A stretch of 64,000 nt of DNA from UBA5734 sp964528645. Lineage in GTDB: Bacteria > Bacillota > Clostridia > Saccharofermentanales > UBA5734. The position numbers were made by a program, and so were the translations under genes. The DNA lies in assembly GCA_964528645.1 (NCBI GenBank), contig CAZGSR010000006.1, forward strand, positions 1-64,000, read 5' to 3'. Under the pieces are notes generated by a model. That model was not told the DNA's origin, made no database searches, and saw nothing but the letters and a program-made list of their open reading frames with translations. Shown in pieces: positions 53,998 to 62,565 of the stretch. The number at the start of each line of letters is the position of its first letter. Positions within the stretch are counted from its first letter, which is position 1.

Positions 53998-54888
53998 TCA
54001 GTGGTCCCTTTGCAGCAGGAAATCCGCCAGATCCAGCAGGAAAGCCGGATCGTAACCCAATCCTGCAGCAGCCGTAAGAGCAGCCTTGGCTTGTCGTGTC
54101 GCTTCCTGGAGCTTGATCTGCGCCTTGTCGAGGCCAAAGAGGGTGACATAGGTTGATTTTTGGTCTCTCTGGTCTTTGCCGGTTGATTTGCCCAGCTTGT
54201 CTTCTGTCGCGGTCACATCCAGAATGTCATCCTGGATCTGGAAAGCCAGTCCCAGGTTCTCCGCAAAAGTCCTGAAAAGAACGGTCGTTTCTGACGTCAC
54301 CTCCGCGAGGGCACAAGCGGCCAGGACCGGAGCCAGGATCAGCTGGCCAGTCTTGAGGCTGTGTAGTCGCACCAGCTCATCGGGGGCTATGATCCGGCCC
54401 TCTGCCTGCAAATCCAACGTCTGGCCGGCGATCATGCCGGACGAACCAGCCGCACGGGCAATGATCCGGGCCGCTTCAACTTTGTGCAGGCATCCAGATG
54501 TCATATCATCCAGCATGACTTCAAAGGCGCGGTTCAGCAATGCATCGCCAGCCAGGACAGCCAGTGCCTCACCAAATTGTTTGTGACACGTGGGCCGGCC
54601 CCGGCGCAGGTCATCATCGTCCATACAGGGCAAATCATCGTGGACCAGCGAATAAGTATGGATCATTTCCAGGGCAGCTGCACAAGGCAGCGCCAGAACA
54701 CGGTCTGCGCCGAGACAATCCATTGTGGCCAGAGCGAGCACAGGCCGGATGCGCTTGCCACCGGACAGCAGGCTGTAACGTGCGGCTTGCACAACATCTC
54801 CGCCCCATTCTTTGTCCTGGGTTGGCAATGCCTGGGCGAGATAAGGTTCGATCAAATCCAGATACATTTTGTATTGCTGTTTAAACAT
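53998..54888 (-). CDS. ispA: polyprenyl (farnesyl/geranyl) diphosphate synthase
   Basis: A 296-residue trans-prenyltransferase. The first Asp-rich motif DDLPCMDDDDLRRGRP is near residue 84 and the second QIQDDILD near 220. The small side chains before the first motif fit a C15 product, but length is not certain from sequence. It overlaps xseB by 8 bases and is followed by dxs, which starts the pathway that feeds it. Confidence 0.93.
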   Translation of the reverse strand: MFKQQYKMYLDLIEPYLAQALPTQDKEWGGDVVQAARYSLLSGGKRIRPVLALATMDCLGADRVLALPCAAALEMIHTYSLVHDDLPCMDDDDLRRGRPTCHKQFGEALAVLAGDALLNRAFEVMLDDMTSGCLHKVEAARIIARAAGSSGMIAGQTLDLQAEGRIIAPDELVRLHSLKTGQLILAPVLAACALAEVTSETTVLFRTFAENLGLAFQIQDDILDVTATEDKLGKSTGKDQRDQKSTYVTLFGLDKAQIKLQEATRQAKAALTAAAGLGYDPAFLLDLADFLLQRDH

Positions 54889-55153
54889 CCTGCTCACCAA
54901 ATGGTTTTTCAAGGACCGTACCGTCTTCTGCGACCAGCAGCTGACTAATCTGATGCTCGATCGCGGCCAGTTTATCCGCACAGATCTTGGCCAGTCCCAT
55001 GCCCTCCTGAAACAAAGTCACTGATTCATCCAGAGTCGTATCTCCACTTTCCAGGCGGCTGACAATCGTCTCCAGCTTGCCGAACGCTTGTTCGTAGCTG
55101 AGTTCTGGATTTTCGGCCGCTGCAGGGGTCCTGTTTATGTTTTCCATCCTCAA
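54881..55153 (-). CDS. xseB: exodeoxyribonuclease VII small subunit
   Basis: A 90-residue helical protein with the family motif ESGDTTLDESVTLFQEGM and LETIVSRLE. It partners XseA, encoded just upstream with a 4-base overlap. The first 15 residues are a variable tail. Confidence 0.93.
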   Translation of the reverse strand: MRMENINRTPAAAENPELSYEQAFGKLETIVSRLESGDTTLDESVTLFQEGMGLAKICADKLAAIEHQISQLLVAEDGTVLEKPFGEQDV

Positions 55154-56361
55154 GAAAAGCTCCTTTCACGGATCTGATTCACGGTACAGTCCAGAATCCC
55201 GTCACTGAGCCAGATTTCCACCGGATCGCCGGTGTGAACCAGTGCCGTTGATACCAGGCTTTTGCCCTGTGCATCCCTTGCCACAGCATAACCCCGGGCC
55301 AGGACTTTCAAAGGGCTCAAGGCGTCCAGCTTGCCTGTGAGCACAGCAAAATTGCGTTCAGACCGGCTGAGCCGCGCTTGTTCGGCTGAACGTAATGCGT
55401 TGACAAGTGCTGTCAGATCGCGCTGCTCCGTTTCAATCCGTTTCAGAGGCTGGGCCAGGACAGGACGGCTGAGCAGCGCGTCGAGGCGCTGGCTTTCCAG
55501 CTGGCTCTTGCGACTGAGGGAATGGTGCAGGCGATTTTCCAAACGCCTGATTTTGTCTTCTTCATCACTCCGGACAGGCATGGCCAGTTCTGCCGCAGCA
55601 GAGGGCGTAGGGGCACGCAAGTCCGAGACAAAATCACAGATGGTGAAGTCGGTTTCATGTCCGACCGCCGAGATGACAGGAATGCTCGAACGATAGATGC
55701 TGCGGGCAACAACTTCTTCATTAAACGCCCAGAGGTCTTCGAGCGAACCCCCTCCTCTGCCGACGATCAGGACATCAACCGATTGAAGTACATTGAATCG
55801 GTCGATCGCTGATGCGATGCTGGCAGCTGCGCCCTCACCCTGGACCTGGACAGGAATCAGCTGGAGACGGAAATTGGGAAAACGGCGGCCCAGAACCTGA
55901 ATGATGTCTCTGATCACAGCCCCTGACGGTGATGTGACGACACCGATGGCCCTGGGCAGACGGGGAATCGGTTTTTTATGGGCCGGATCAAACAAGCCTT
56001 CGGCATCGAGCCGCTTTTTCATTTGCTCATAAGCCAAGTACAAGTCACCAATACCATCGGCAGCCATCGCTGATACATACAGCTGGAATTTACCATCACG
56101 GTCATACAAGGAGGCTTTGGCTGTCACAACCACAGCGGTCCCGTCAATGGGCTTGAAGCGCAGCCGGACCGCCTGGCCTTTGAACATGACACAACTGACC
56201 TGGGCATTCTTGTCTTTGAGCGTAAAATACAAATGGCCGGAAGCATATGCCTTCAGGCCGGAGATCTCGCCTTTGACCTGGACTGCATTGAGATGCTCAT
56301 TTTTCTCCAGGTATGCTGCGACATAGCGATTCAGTTCGGTGACACTAATCGGCTGGCTCAT
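55150..56361 (-). CDS. xseA: exodeoxyribonuclease VII large subunit
   Basis: A 403-residue nuclease acting on ssDNA ends. An OB fold (residues 1-95, VKGEISGLKAYASGHLYFTLKD) is followed by the catalytic core with GRGGGSLEDLWAFNEE, AVGHETDFT and DLRAPTPSAAAE. The end is a coiled-coil region. The start lies inside nusB by 17 bases. Confidence 0.96.
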   Translation of the reverse strand: MSQPISVTELNRYVAAYLEKNEHLNAVQVKGEISGLKAYASGHLYFTLKDKNAQVSCVMFKGQAVRLRFKPIDGTAVVVTAKASLYDRDGKFQLYVSAMAADGIGDLYLAYEQMKKRLDAEGLFDPAHKKPIPRLPRAIGVVTSPSGAVIRDIIQVLGRRFPNFRLQLIPVQVQGEGAAASIASAIDRFNVLQSVDVLIVGRGGGSLEDLWAFNEEVVARSIYRSSIPVISAVGHETDFTICDFVSDLRAPTPSAAAELAMPVRSDEEDKIRRLENRLHHSLSRKSQLESQRLDALLSRPVLAQPLKRIETEQRDLTALVNALRSAEQARLSRSERNFAVLTGKLDALSPLKVLARGYAVARDAQGKSLVSTALVHTGDPVEIWLSDGILDCTVNQIRERSFS

Positions 56362-56770
56362 CGCCAGGTTCGCCTTTCATCTGGCTGATCTTGCCCAGAA
56401 CAGCATTGATGTAGTTTTTTGATTCTTCGCTGGAATATTTCTTGGCCAGCAAGACGGCTTCGGAAATGGCTACATTGGCAGGAATATCCGGGCGATAGGC
56501 CATTTCATAAACAGCGAGCCTCAGGATGGTCAGGTCAATCCTGGGCAGACGGTCGATGGTCCAGCGCTTCAGAAGCGGGGCAATCCGCTCATCCAGGACC
56601 GTTTTGTGGTCAGAAACACCCTCGACCAGGGCCAGCAGGTAGTCCTGGTCATTTTCTCCAACTTCACGCTCTGACAGGAAATCAGCCAGCTGGCGTGTCT
56701 CATCACCCTTCTGGATTTCCAATTGGTACAAGAACATGAACGCTTTTTCGCGTGATTCGCGACGACTCAT
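56345..56770 (-). CDS. nusB: transcription antitermination factor NusB
   Basis: A 141-residue all-helical RNA-binding protein in rRNA antitermination. The N-terminal SRRESREKAFMFLYQLE and the central NVAISEAVLLAKKY, with FINAVLG-like YINAVLGKI, are family hallmarks. Confidence 0.95.
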   Translation of the reverse strand: MSRRESREKAFMFLYQLEIQKGDETRQLADFLSEREVGENDQDYLLALVEGVSDHKTVLDERIAPLLKRWTIDRLPRIDLTILRLAVYEMAYRPDIPANVAISEAVLLAKKYSSEESKNYINAVLGKISQMKGEPGDEPAD

Positions 56771-56785
56771 GGTTGATCGATCCTT

Positions 56786-57022
56786 CTACCGGAATTTTCC
56801 CGGTGGTAAAATTTTATCAAGCAGATTGCGGAAGTCTTCGGGATTTGAAAACAGCCGGCTGCCCAGATAATAGCCACTCACAGTCATGGCCAGGATGAAG
56901 ACGGTTCTCCAAAAGCCAAAAATGACCAGCGACAGGGACAAAGATAAACCGAAACCAGCACCCACAAGCGCCGGGTTCTTGTCTTTCAAGACCGAATTGA
57001 GATTCTGCCAGACACTTTTCAT
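56786..57022 (-). CDS. DUF2273 small membrane protein
   Basis: A 78-residue protein with two hydrophobic helices (about 19-35 and 39-55) joined by a short turn, and polar ends. It matches the small membrane protein (DUF2273) that accompanies AmaP and Asp23 in Bacillota. Function unknown. It starts 6 bases after amaP. Confidence 0.8.
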   Translation of the reverse strand: MKSVWQNLNSVLKDKNPALVGAGFGLSLSLSLVIFGFWRTVFILAMTVSGYYLGSRLFSNPEDFRNLLDKILPPGKFR

Positions 57023-57028
57023 GTCAGG

Positions 57029-57580
57029 TCAGCGCTCGACCCGGGCAGCTACAGGCTCGACCCGGGATACTTTGACCAGGACCTGGCCAACGGAAATACC
57101 CGTGTAGCGTTCAATATCTTTTTTGATACGCTCCTGAACCTTAGCCATCATGACTGGCACTTCCACATCCGAATACAAGACGGCAGACAAATGGATGATG
57201 ATTTTATCCCCTTTGAATGGGGCAACACGTGCCTTGGCTGTCTTGATCCCACACTGGGCAGTCTTGGCCGAATTGAGGGCGATACTCTCAATCGCATCGA
57301 CACCAATGTCGATTTCACCGATCTCGTTGGAACGGACACGCGTGCGCCGCAATCGTCCACTCATGATGGCATACACCAGGGATGTCAGTGAGACAACGAT
57401 GACAAGAATCGCCAGCAACAGGCCAGCCAGACGCGAAGAGGTCTGCTCCGTCAGTCGAGTCAGGACCAGGATCATGGCACCCAGGACATCTGAGCTCAGG
57501 AGCATCATCAGAAAGATAAAGGTGAACACAGTCAGGATAAAAGAAAAAAGGATCAGGGCTGTGCGGACCAGTGGATTCAT
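57029..57580 (-). CDS. amaP: alkaline shock response membrane anchor AmaP
   Basis: A 183-residue protein with two N-terminal TM helices (about 6-30 and 50-72) and a C-terminal Asp23-like domain (about 85-175). In Staphylococcus AmaP tethers Asp23 to the membrane; the gene order here supports the same pairing. It overlaps asp23 by 4 bases. Confidence 0.85.
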   Translation of the reverse strand: MNPLVRTALILFSFILTVFTFIFLMMLLSSDVLGAMILVLTRLTEQTSSRLAGLLLAILVIVVSLTSLVYAIMSGRLRRTRVRSNEIGEIDIGVDAIESIALNSAKTAQCGIKTAKARVAPFKGDKIIIHLSAVLYSDVEVPVMMAKVQERIKKDIERYTGISVGQVLVKVSRVEPVAARVER

Positions 57581-57957
57581 TTGCGGCTTTCCTCCCTCGT
57601 GATCACACCCTTGACATGAACATGAACAGCATCAACAATCAAGCCCGTATATTTTTCGACGTCAGCCTTGACCCGCTCCTGGATCGACCAGGCGACCTCT
57701 GGCAGGATCGAACCAAAATAGATCACAGGATAGACGGTGATCGTGACCAGCTCATCGTGCTCAGGCTGGAAGACAACCGTCACACCTCGTCCTTCATGTT
57801 CGATGCCGATCGATTCTTTCAGCGTGACCAGACTGCCCGGCTCCAGATCGGCCACACCGGCGGTCTGGAGGGCAGCCTGGGCAGCATACTGGGCCACGAA
57901 GCCTTTCGACATCGTGCGTTCACCGCGGATCGCATGGGCCCTGCCTGTCTCTGGCAT
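57577..57957 (-). CDS. Asp23/Gls24 family envelope stress protein
   Basis: A 126-residue Asp23-family protein. The pattern of VAQYAAQAALQTAGVADLE then VTVVFQPEHDELVTITVYPVI and ERVKADVEKYTGL is that of the fold. Two starts are possible: ATG 57957 (used) or ATG 57912, which would give a shorter N-terminus; neither has a strong ribosome site. Located between efp and amaP. Confidence 0.88.
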   Translation of the reverse strand: MPETGRAHAIRGERTMSKGFVAQYAAQAALQTAGVADLEPGSLVTLKESIGIEHEGRGVTVVFQPEHDELVTITVYPVIYFGSILPEVAWSIQERVKADVEKYTGLIVDAVHVHVKGVITREESRK

Positions 57958-57963
57958 CGATCG

Positions 57964-58527
57964 TCAGGCTTTGACGCGTTCCATGTATTCGCCCGTACGG
58001 GTATCGATGCGGACGAGATCACCCTGGTTGACAAACAACGGCACCTTGATGGTTGCGCCGGTCTCAACGGTTGCACTCTTGGTAGCGTTCTGGGCGGTGT
58101 CGCCTTTAACCCCCGGATCACAATCCGTTATTTCCAGCTCGACAAAAATCGGCGGTTCAATGGCGAAAACGTCACCTTTGTAGGAAACCACTTTGCAGAC
58201 CATGTTTTCCTTGAGGAACTTCAGGGCATCACCGATAGCCGCACCTGAGAATGGCACCTGGTCATAGGTGTCGACATCCATGAAATAATACAGATCACCA
58301 TCATTATAAAGATAGTTCATGTCCCGGCGTTCCAGCTGGGCCTGCTCGAACTTGTCGGAAGGATTGAAGCTGCGTTCAACCACACCGCCAGTCTTGACGT
58401 TGCGGTATTTGGTCCGGACAAAGGCCGCACCCTTGCCTGGCTTGACATGCTGGAATTCGATCACCTGGTAAACCTGGCTATCCATTTCAAATGTCACACC
58501 GTTGCGAAAATCACCTGCACTGATCAT
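57964..58527 (-). CDS. efp: translation elongation factor P
   Basis: A 187-residue EF-P that relieves stalling at polyproline. The KOW-like domain I tip reads KPGKGAAF, with Lys34 in the position that is modified in some bacteria. Domains II-III end with VNQGDLVRIDTRTGEYMER. GGGAGG precedes the ATG. First gene of a 12-gene minus-strand run. Confidence 0.96.
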   Translation of the reverse strand: MISAGDFRNGVTFEMDSQVYQVIEFQHVKPGKGAAFVRTKYRNVKTGGVVERSFNPSDKFEQAQLERRDMNYLYNDGDLYYFMDVDTYDQVPFSGAAIGDALKFLKENMVCKVVSYKGDVFAIEPPIFVELEITDCDPGVKGDTAQNATKSATVETGATIKVPLFVNQGDLVRIDTRTGEYMERVKA

Positions 58528-58589
58528 ATAAACCTCCCGACCGGTCTCTTAACGTTAAAATCCAGCCTCATGCTAAAAAATTCTACATT

Positions 58590-58619
58590 ATTCTAGTTGA
58601 TAGGGCACGACCTTGGCAA
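58590..58619 (-). promoter_or_regulatory. promoter of the efp-recN run
   Basis: On the minus strand TTGCCA (58614-58619), 18 bases, TAGAAT (58590-58595). A second TAGAAT lies 10 bases further down. Confidence 0.6.
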
Positions 58620-58630
58620 GCGTTTTGTTC

Positions 58631-59158
58631 TCACGACTGAGGCCACAAGGATTGATCTTTGACATAGCGGCGCAAAAAGGGCGCTTCGAACCAGCGTTTA
58701 AAGGCAACATTCCAGACCTCGCGGGAATCGAGCGGTAAAACGAGGATGGCCAGGATCTGGGCTCTCCTGGCAGCCAGAATGTCTGTAAACAGCTGGTCAC
58801 CAATCATGGCTGCTGCTGAAGGTTCAAACCCAGCCTGGCGGCATGCCCGGAGCAGGCCACTGGCAGAAGGTTTGTTTGCCATGCCGATGCAATCGATCCC
58901 CAGGCCTGAAGCAAAGGACCGTGCCCGCGATGTCCTGGCATTCGAGACAATGAACGGGACCAGACCTGCATTCTGAATGGCCTCAACAGCTCTTCTTGCA
59001 TAAGTATCGGGGTGATGGGATCCATGGTGGACCAGGGTATTATCGATATCTAAGAGAACCAGATCGACTCCCTGTGCCTTGAGCATGCGAAAATCAACCT
59101 GTGCGATCGACCGGTAGATCCGGTCCGGTTTCAATTTTTCTGACAGGAAATGAATCAA
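58631..59158 (-). CDS. YqeG-family HAD phosphatase
   Basis: A 175-residue HAD III-A type phosphatase. The nucleophile motif LLDIDNTLVHHG is near residue 36, IVSNAR near 70, the Lys in NKPSASG near 96, and GDQLFTDI near 121. YqeG in Bacillota is linked to phosphatidylglycerophosphate phosphatase-like activity; the substrate here is unproven. A TTG start follows AGGGGG. It is divergent from aspartate kinase. Confidence 0.88.
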   Translation of the reverse strand: MIHFLSEKLKPDRIYRSIAQVDFRMLKAQGVDLVLLDIDNTLVHHGSHHPDTYARRAVEAIQNAGLVPFIVSNARTSRARSFASGLGIDCIGMANKPSASGLLRACRQAGFEPSAAAMIGDQLFTDILAARRAQILAILVLPLDSREVWNVAFKRWFEAPFLRRYVKDQSLWPQS

Positions 59159-59285
59159 TGGAACCCCCTGATCCGTTTGCCGGAACGTATTTATATATCA
59201 ATCTGCAACCTGTGCTGTCATGATCCACAAGGATGTCCTGTTCCTTCCAGTATCGGCCAAGTGACGCACCAGTTCAAGTCTTTGC

Positions 59286-59314
59286 TTGAAATCATGGTCC
59301 CCCTTCCCTATAAT
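59286..59314 (+). promoter_or_regulatory. promoter of aspartate kinase
   Basis: TTGAAA (59286-59291), 17 bases, TATAAT (59309-59314), 30 bases before the start; AAGGAG follows. No lysine riboswitch-like leader fits in the short 5' region. Confidence 0.75.
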
Positions 59315-59343
59315 TGGTGTGATTAAACAAGGAGTCATATTAC

Positions 59344-60696
59344 ATGAAAGTCTGCAAGTTTGGTGGTACGTCCCTCGCAAATGCCGAACAGATCCGTAAA
59401 GTCTGTGACATCGTCCTCAGTGACCCTGAACGCAGGATCATGATCGTATCCGCACCGGGCAAACGCACCCGGGAAGACATCAAAGTGACAGATCTCCTGA
59501 TCGCACTGGCAAATGCCCGGATCAGTGGCTATGACGGCGAGAGCGAACTGGCCTCTGTTGTCCGTCGCTTTGCCGATATCGCTGAGGAGCTCGAGCTCGG
59601 TCCGGAGATTGTCGCTACCATAGAACAGGACCTTCGCGTCCGCATCGAAGCTGATCCTGCCAATTCGCTCAAATTTATGGACTCCCTCAAAGCCGCTGGC
59701 GAAGACAACTGTGCCCGACTGGTCGCGGATTATCTCCAGAGCATCGGCAAGAAGGCTCAGTATTTCGACCCGAAAACAACAGGCATGATTCTCAGTGACG
59801 AATTTGGCAATGCCCAGGTCCTGGACGAATCCTACCCCCGGCTCGCCCAGCTCAGGGATTATTCGGGCATCGTTGTGTTCCCGGGATTTTTTGGTTACAC
59901 CCGCTCAGGTGAGGTCGCCACCTTCTCGCGCGGCGGTTCGGACATCACCGGGTCGATTCTGGCTGCAGCAGTCGAGGCAAAGGTCTATGAAAACTGGACT
60001 GACGTCGATTCTGTCTATGCCGTCAATCCCAACCTCGTCAGCAATCCCCACGCCATTTCGGAGATCACCTATGACGAAATGCGGGAGCTGGCCTACGCCG
60101 GTTTTACGGTCCTGCACGAGGAAGCCCTGACGCCCGCCTACCGCAAAGCCATTCCGGTCAACATCCGCAACACCAACAACCCGTCCGCCCGTGGAACCAT
60201 GATCGTGAAGAGTCGTATCAATTTTGACAGCATCGTCACGGGAATTGCCGGAGCCAAGGGTTTTTGCACCTTGAACATGTCCAAATACCTTATGAACCGG
60301 GAAGTTGGCTTTGCTTTGCGTGTCCTCCAGATCCTGGCTGATGAATTCATTCCCTTTGAGCATATGCCATCCGGTATAGACTCTCTGTCCATTGTCATGC
60401 GCCAGGAAGTCTTCACCCCTGAGAAAGAAAAACACGTCGTGCGCCGTCTGGTCGATGAGATCGGCATCGAGAAGATCTCGGTGGACCGCAACCTGGCCAT
60501 TGTCATGATTGTCGGCGAAGCCATGGCCCATACCGTCGGTGTCACCGCCCGGGCAGCCAATGCCTTGTCCAAGGCCGGGGTCAACCTCGAGGTCATCAAC
60601 CAGGGTGCCTCGGAAATCAGTGTCATGTTCGGAGTCCGCGAAGAATATTGCAATTATGCGGTCAAGGAATTGTACAAGGAATTCTTCAACCGTTAA
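59344..60696 (+). CDS. lysC: aspartate kinase
   Basis: A 450-residue monofunctional aspartate kinase, first step of lysine/threonine/methionine synthesis. The kinase domain opens VCKFGGTSLANA and has FSRGGSDITGS near 200; two ACT domains (about 310-450) carry feedback control. Which amino acid inhibits it is not visible. It makes the substrate of Asd, at 3.8 kb. Its 3' end overlaps the opposite gene by 11 bases. Confidence 0.94.
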   Translation: MKVCKFGGTSLANAEQIRKVCDIVLSDPERRIMIVSAPGKRTREDIKVTDLLIALANARISGYDGESELASVVRRFADIAEELELGPEIVATIEQDLRVRIEADPANSLKFMDSLKAAGEDNCARLVADYLQSIGKKAQYFDPKTTGMILSDEFGNAQVLDESYPRLAQLRDYSGIVVFPGFFGYTRSGEVATFSRGGSDITGSILAAAVEAKVYENWTDVDSVYAVNPNLVSNPHAISEITYDEMRELAYAGFTVLHEEALTPAYRKAIPVNIRNTNNPSARGTMIVKSRINFDSIVTGIAGAKGFCTLNMSKYLMNREVGFALRVLQILADEFIPFEHMPSGIDSLSIVMRQEVFTPEKEKHVVRRLVDEIGIEKISVDRNLAIVMIVGEAMAHTVGVTARAANALSKAGVNLEVINQGASEISVMFGVREEYCNYAVKELYKEFFNR

Positions 60697-62563
60697 ACTG
60701 GGACCGCGCCTCCTGGTCAATGACCAGGCTGGCCTCAAAAAAGCGATCCAGGCGATAGAGTCCAGGATGGGTCAGGCTAAAGCCGCTCACCTGGACTTTG
60801 TCTGTGTAGACGGTGTCTTCATTCCGGACAATGTAGGGAGTAGCCCCCAGTCCGCTGAAGACTCGGATCCCCTGGCCTGCCAAAAACTGGCGCCGGGGAT
60901 CGTCGGCCTGAAGTACAGCCCCGTTGGGGAAGGATAAAGCCGTTACAGGTCCTGTCAAAGGTTCGATCTGGGACTGCCATTTGGCCCAGTCCGACTGGAC
61001 TTGCTCCAGACTGGCATTCTGGAGATTGATCATGCCATAGGTCGAAGTGCCGATCTGCCATCCTGTCCTTGACAGCTGGTGGATGATGGCCTGGACCTGG
61101 GTGCGATTGGCTGCATAGTCCGCCGGACCCAGAACGAGTTCCGGGTAGCCCAAAGCGGCCAAGGCCCGGTTTTTATCGTCGAGCTGATCCGGATCAGTCA
61201 CCTGTCCGAAAATCCCTTCGTAGCCGGACAGCGTGATCAATCCCTTGGCCCCATCAAATGAGAAATCCGGATGTGACTCCACAAAAGCATCGAGGATACC
61301 AATGGCCTCGGATTCACGCCTGACGATCAGGTTGCCATCCGGTCCAGGCCATACTCCACAGACGAGTCCGGATGCATCCAGCTGTAAATCCCAGCAATTG
61401 CCTGTCTCTCTGCGGGTGACGAAATAATTCAGCCCTTCCAGAACCAGAACCAGTGGCTTCTTGCCCTCCGGCAGTTCGAGCGCAAACCGCTCCCCTGCCC
61501 CGGTCATCAGGCGGGTCTGGTCTACCAGGATGTAGTCATTATCATACAGCGCTGCCAGAATGCGTTCGAATTCCAAGGTCGTCAGCATGGTGTCAAAAGC
61601 AGCTGCCGCATAGGGATCCCGGTCGAAAGCCGTAACCGGATCCACGATCAGCGGCTTGATCACCAGATGCTCAATGGCGCCACGGAAGGTTTCCAGTTTG
61701 CGGGGTATTTTCTGGCTGCATTGGTCCAGCGCAGCCAGGACGGCCCGGTCACCCGGGAAGACAATCTGCAATTGCTGCAGTTGGCCATAGGCTGTGACCG
61801 TACGGTTCTGGTCCACCAGATCGAGGGCATCATCCAGCAATGGCTGATACATGGCAGTTTTGCAAGCCTCCAGTTTCTGGCGGGCAAAGTCCTGGGCAAA
61901 GGTTCCTGATCCGGCAGTATCAGCTAGTTCAGACCAGGCCGCATAGGCTTCGTACCACTGGTTATGCAGCAGCTTCTGGTCTGCAGCCATGAAGGCTGGT
62001 TTCAAGTCTGGCCAGGTTGCATATTCGTTGCTCAGGGGGTGTACACTGTCTTTGAGATTTGGCAGGTCGGATAACTGGCTGATGGCCAGAGCCAAGGTCG
62101 TGTATTCGCTCTCGCCCATCAGGTAGGCACGGCTCAATTCCCTGGCAAACCGGGACAGGCGCAAGCCGGACAATTCGCCCAAACCGACAATGAATGCCTG
62201 GTCTGCGGCTGCAAGAGGCTGGTCCTGCAGCAGCTGGCTTTCGATGAACTCGAGACGGTCAGACAGCAAGGATTCCAGTTCCACCAGGGTTTTCTGGTAG
62301 GGATTCCCCCCCTGTCCATTCTGCGAGGGTTGCACGGCATTGGCTTGGACATCACGGTAAATCTCGAGCGCCCTGACGTATTCCTCGGCCACAAGGGCCG
62401 ATTCAAAATCAGCCCGGGCGAGTTCAGCGCTTTTCTGATTGCGTGCGATCAGGAACAGGACGATGCTGGCAAGCACAAGCACAGCAGCCAGACTGAGCAA
62501 CAGGACTGTCTGGAGCCGGGACCTGGATTCTCTGGACGAGCGGACGTAGAGTTGGTTTGCCAT
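60686..62563 (-). CDS. membrane-anchored degenerate polysaccharide-deacetylase-like protein
   Basis: A 625-residue protein with a TM helix near the N-terminus (about 20-43), a helical repeat-like region (about 45-300) and a C-terminal domain resembling clostridial NodB-fold proteins (SHPDFSFDGAKGLITLSGYEG; VTALSFPNGA). The expected metal-site residues look lost: a typical IDDxNYY strand reads LEGLNYF (near 372) and an ASHxxGHI segment reads TSTYGMI (near 504). It is therefore probably a non-catalytic, perhaps wall-binding, protein outside the cell. It starts 2 bases after the topoisomerase stop. Confidence 0.7.
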   Translation of the reverse strand: MANQLYVRSSRESRSRLQTVLLLSLAAVLVLASIVLFLIARNQKSAELARADFESALVAEEYVRALEIYRDVQANAVQPSQNGQGGNPYQKTLVELESLLSDRLEFIESQLLQDQPLAAADQAFIVGLGELSGLRLSRFARELSRAYLMGESEYTTLALAISQLSDLPNLKDSVHPLSNEYATWPDLKPAFMAADQKLLHNQWYEAYAAWSELADTAGSGTFAQDFARQKLEACKTAMYQPLLDDALDLVDQNRTVTAYGQLQQLQIVFPGDRAVLAALDQCSQKIPRKLETFRGAIEHLVIKPLIVDPVTAFDRDPYAAAAFDTMLTTLEFERILAALYDNDYILVDQTRLMTGAGERFALELPEGKKPLVLVLEGLNYFVTRRETGNCWDLQLDASGLVCGVWPGPDGNLIVRRESEAIGILDAFVESHPDFSFDGAKGLITLSGYEGIFGQVTDPDQLDDKNRALAALGYPELVLGPADYAANRTQVQAIIHQLSRTGWQIGTSTYGMINLQNASLEQVQSDWAKWQSQIEPLTGPVTALSFPNGAVLQADDPRRQFLAGQGIRVFSGLGATPYIVRNEDTVYTDKVQVSGFSLTHPGLYRLDRFFEASLVIDQEARSQFNG

Positions 62564-62565
62564 CG

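Noticed and set aside
59905..60738. 277-codon frame antisense to aspartate kinase
   Set aside because: The opposite strand encodes a clear aspartate kinase; no start signal is seen.
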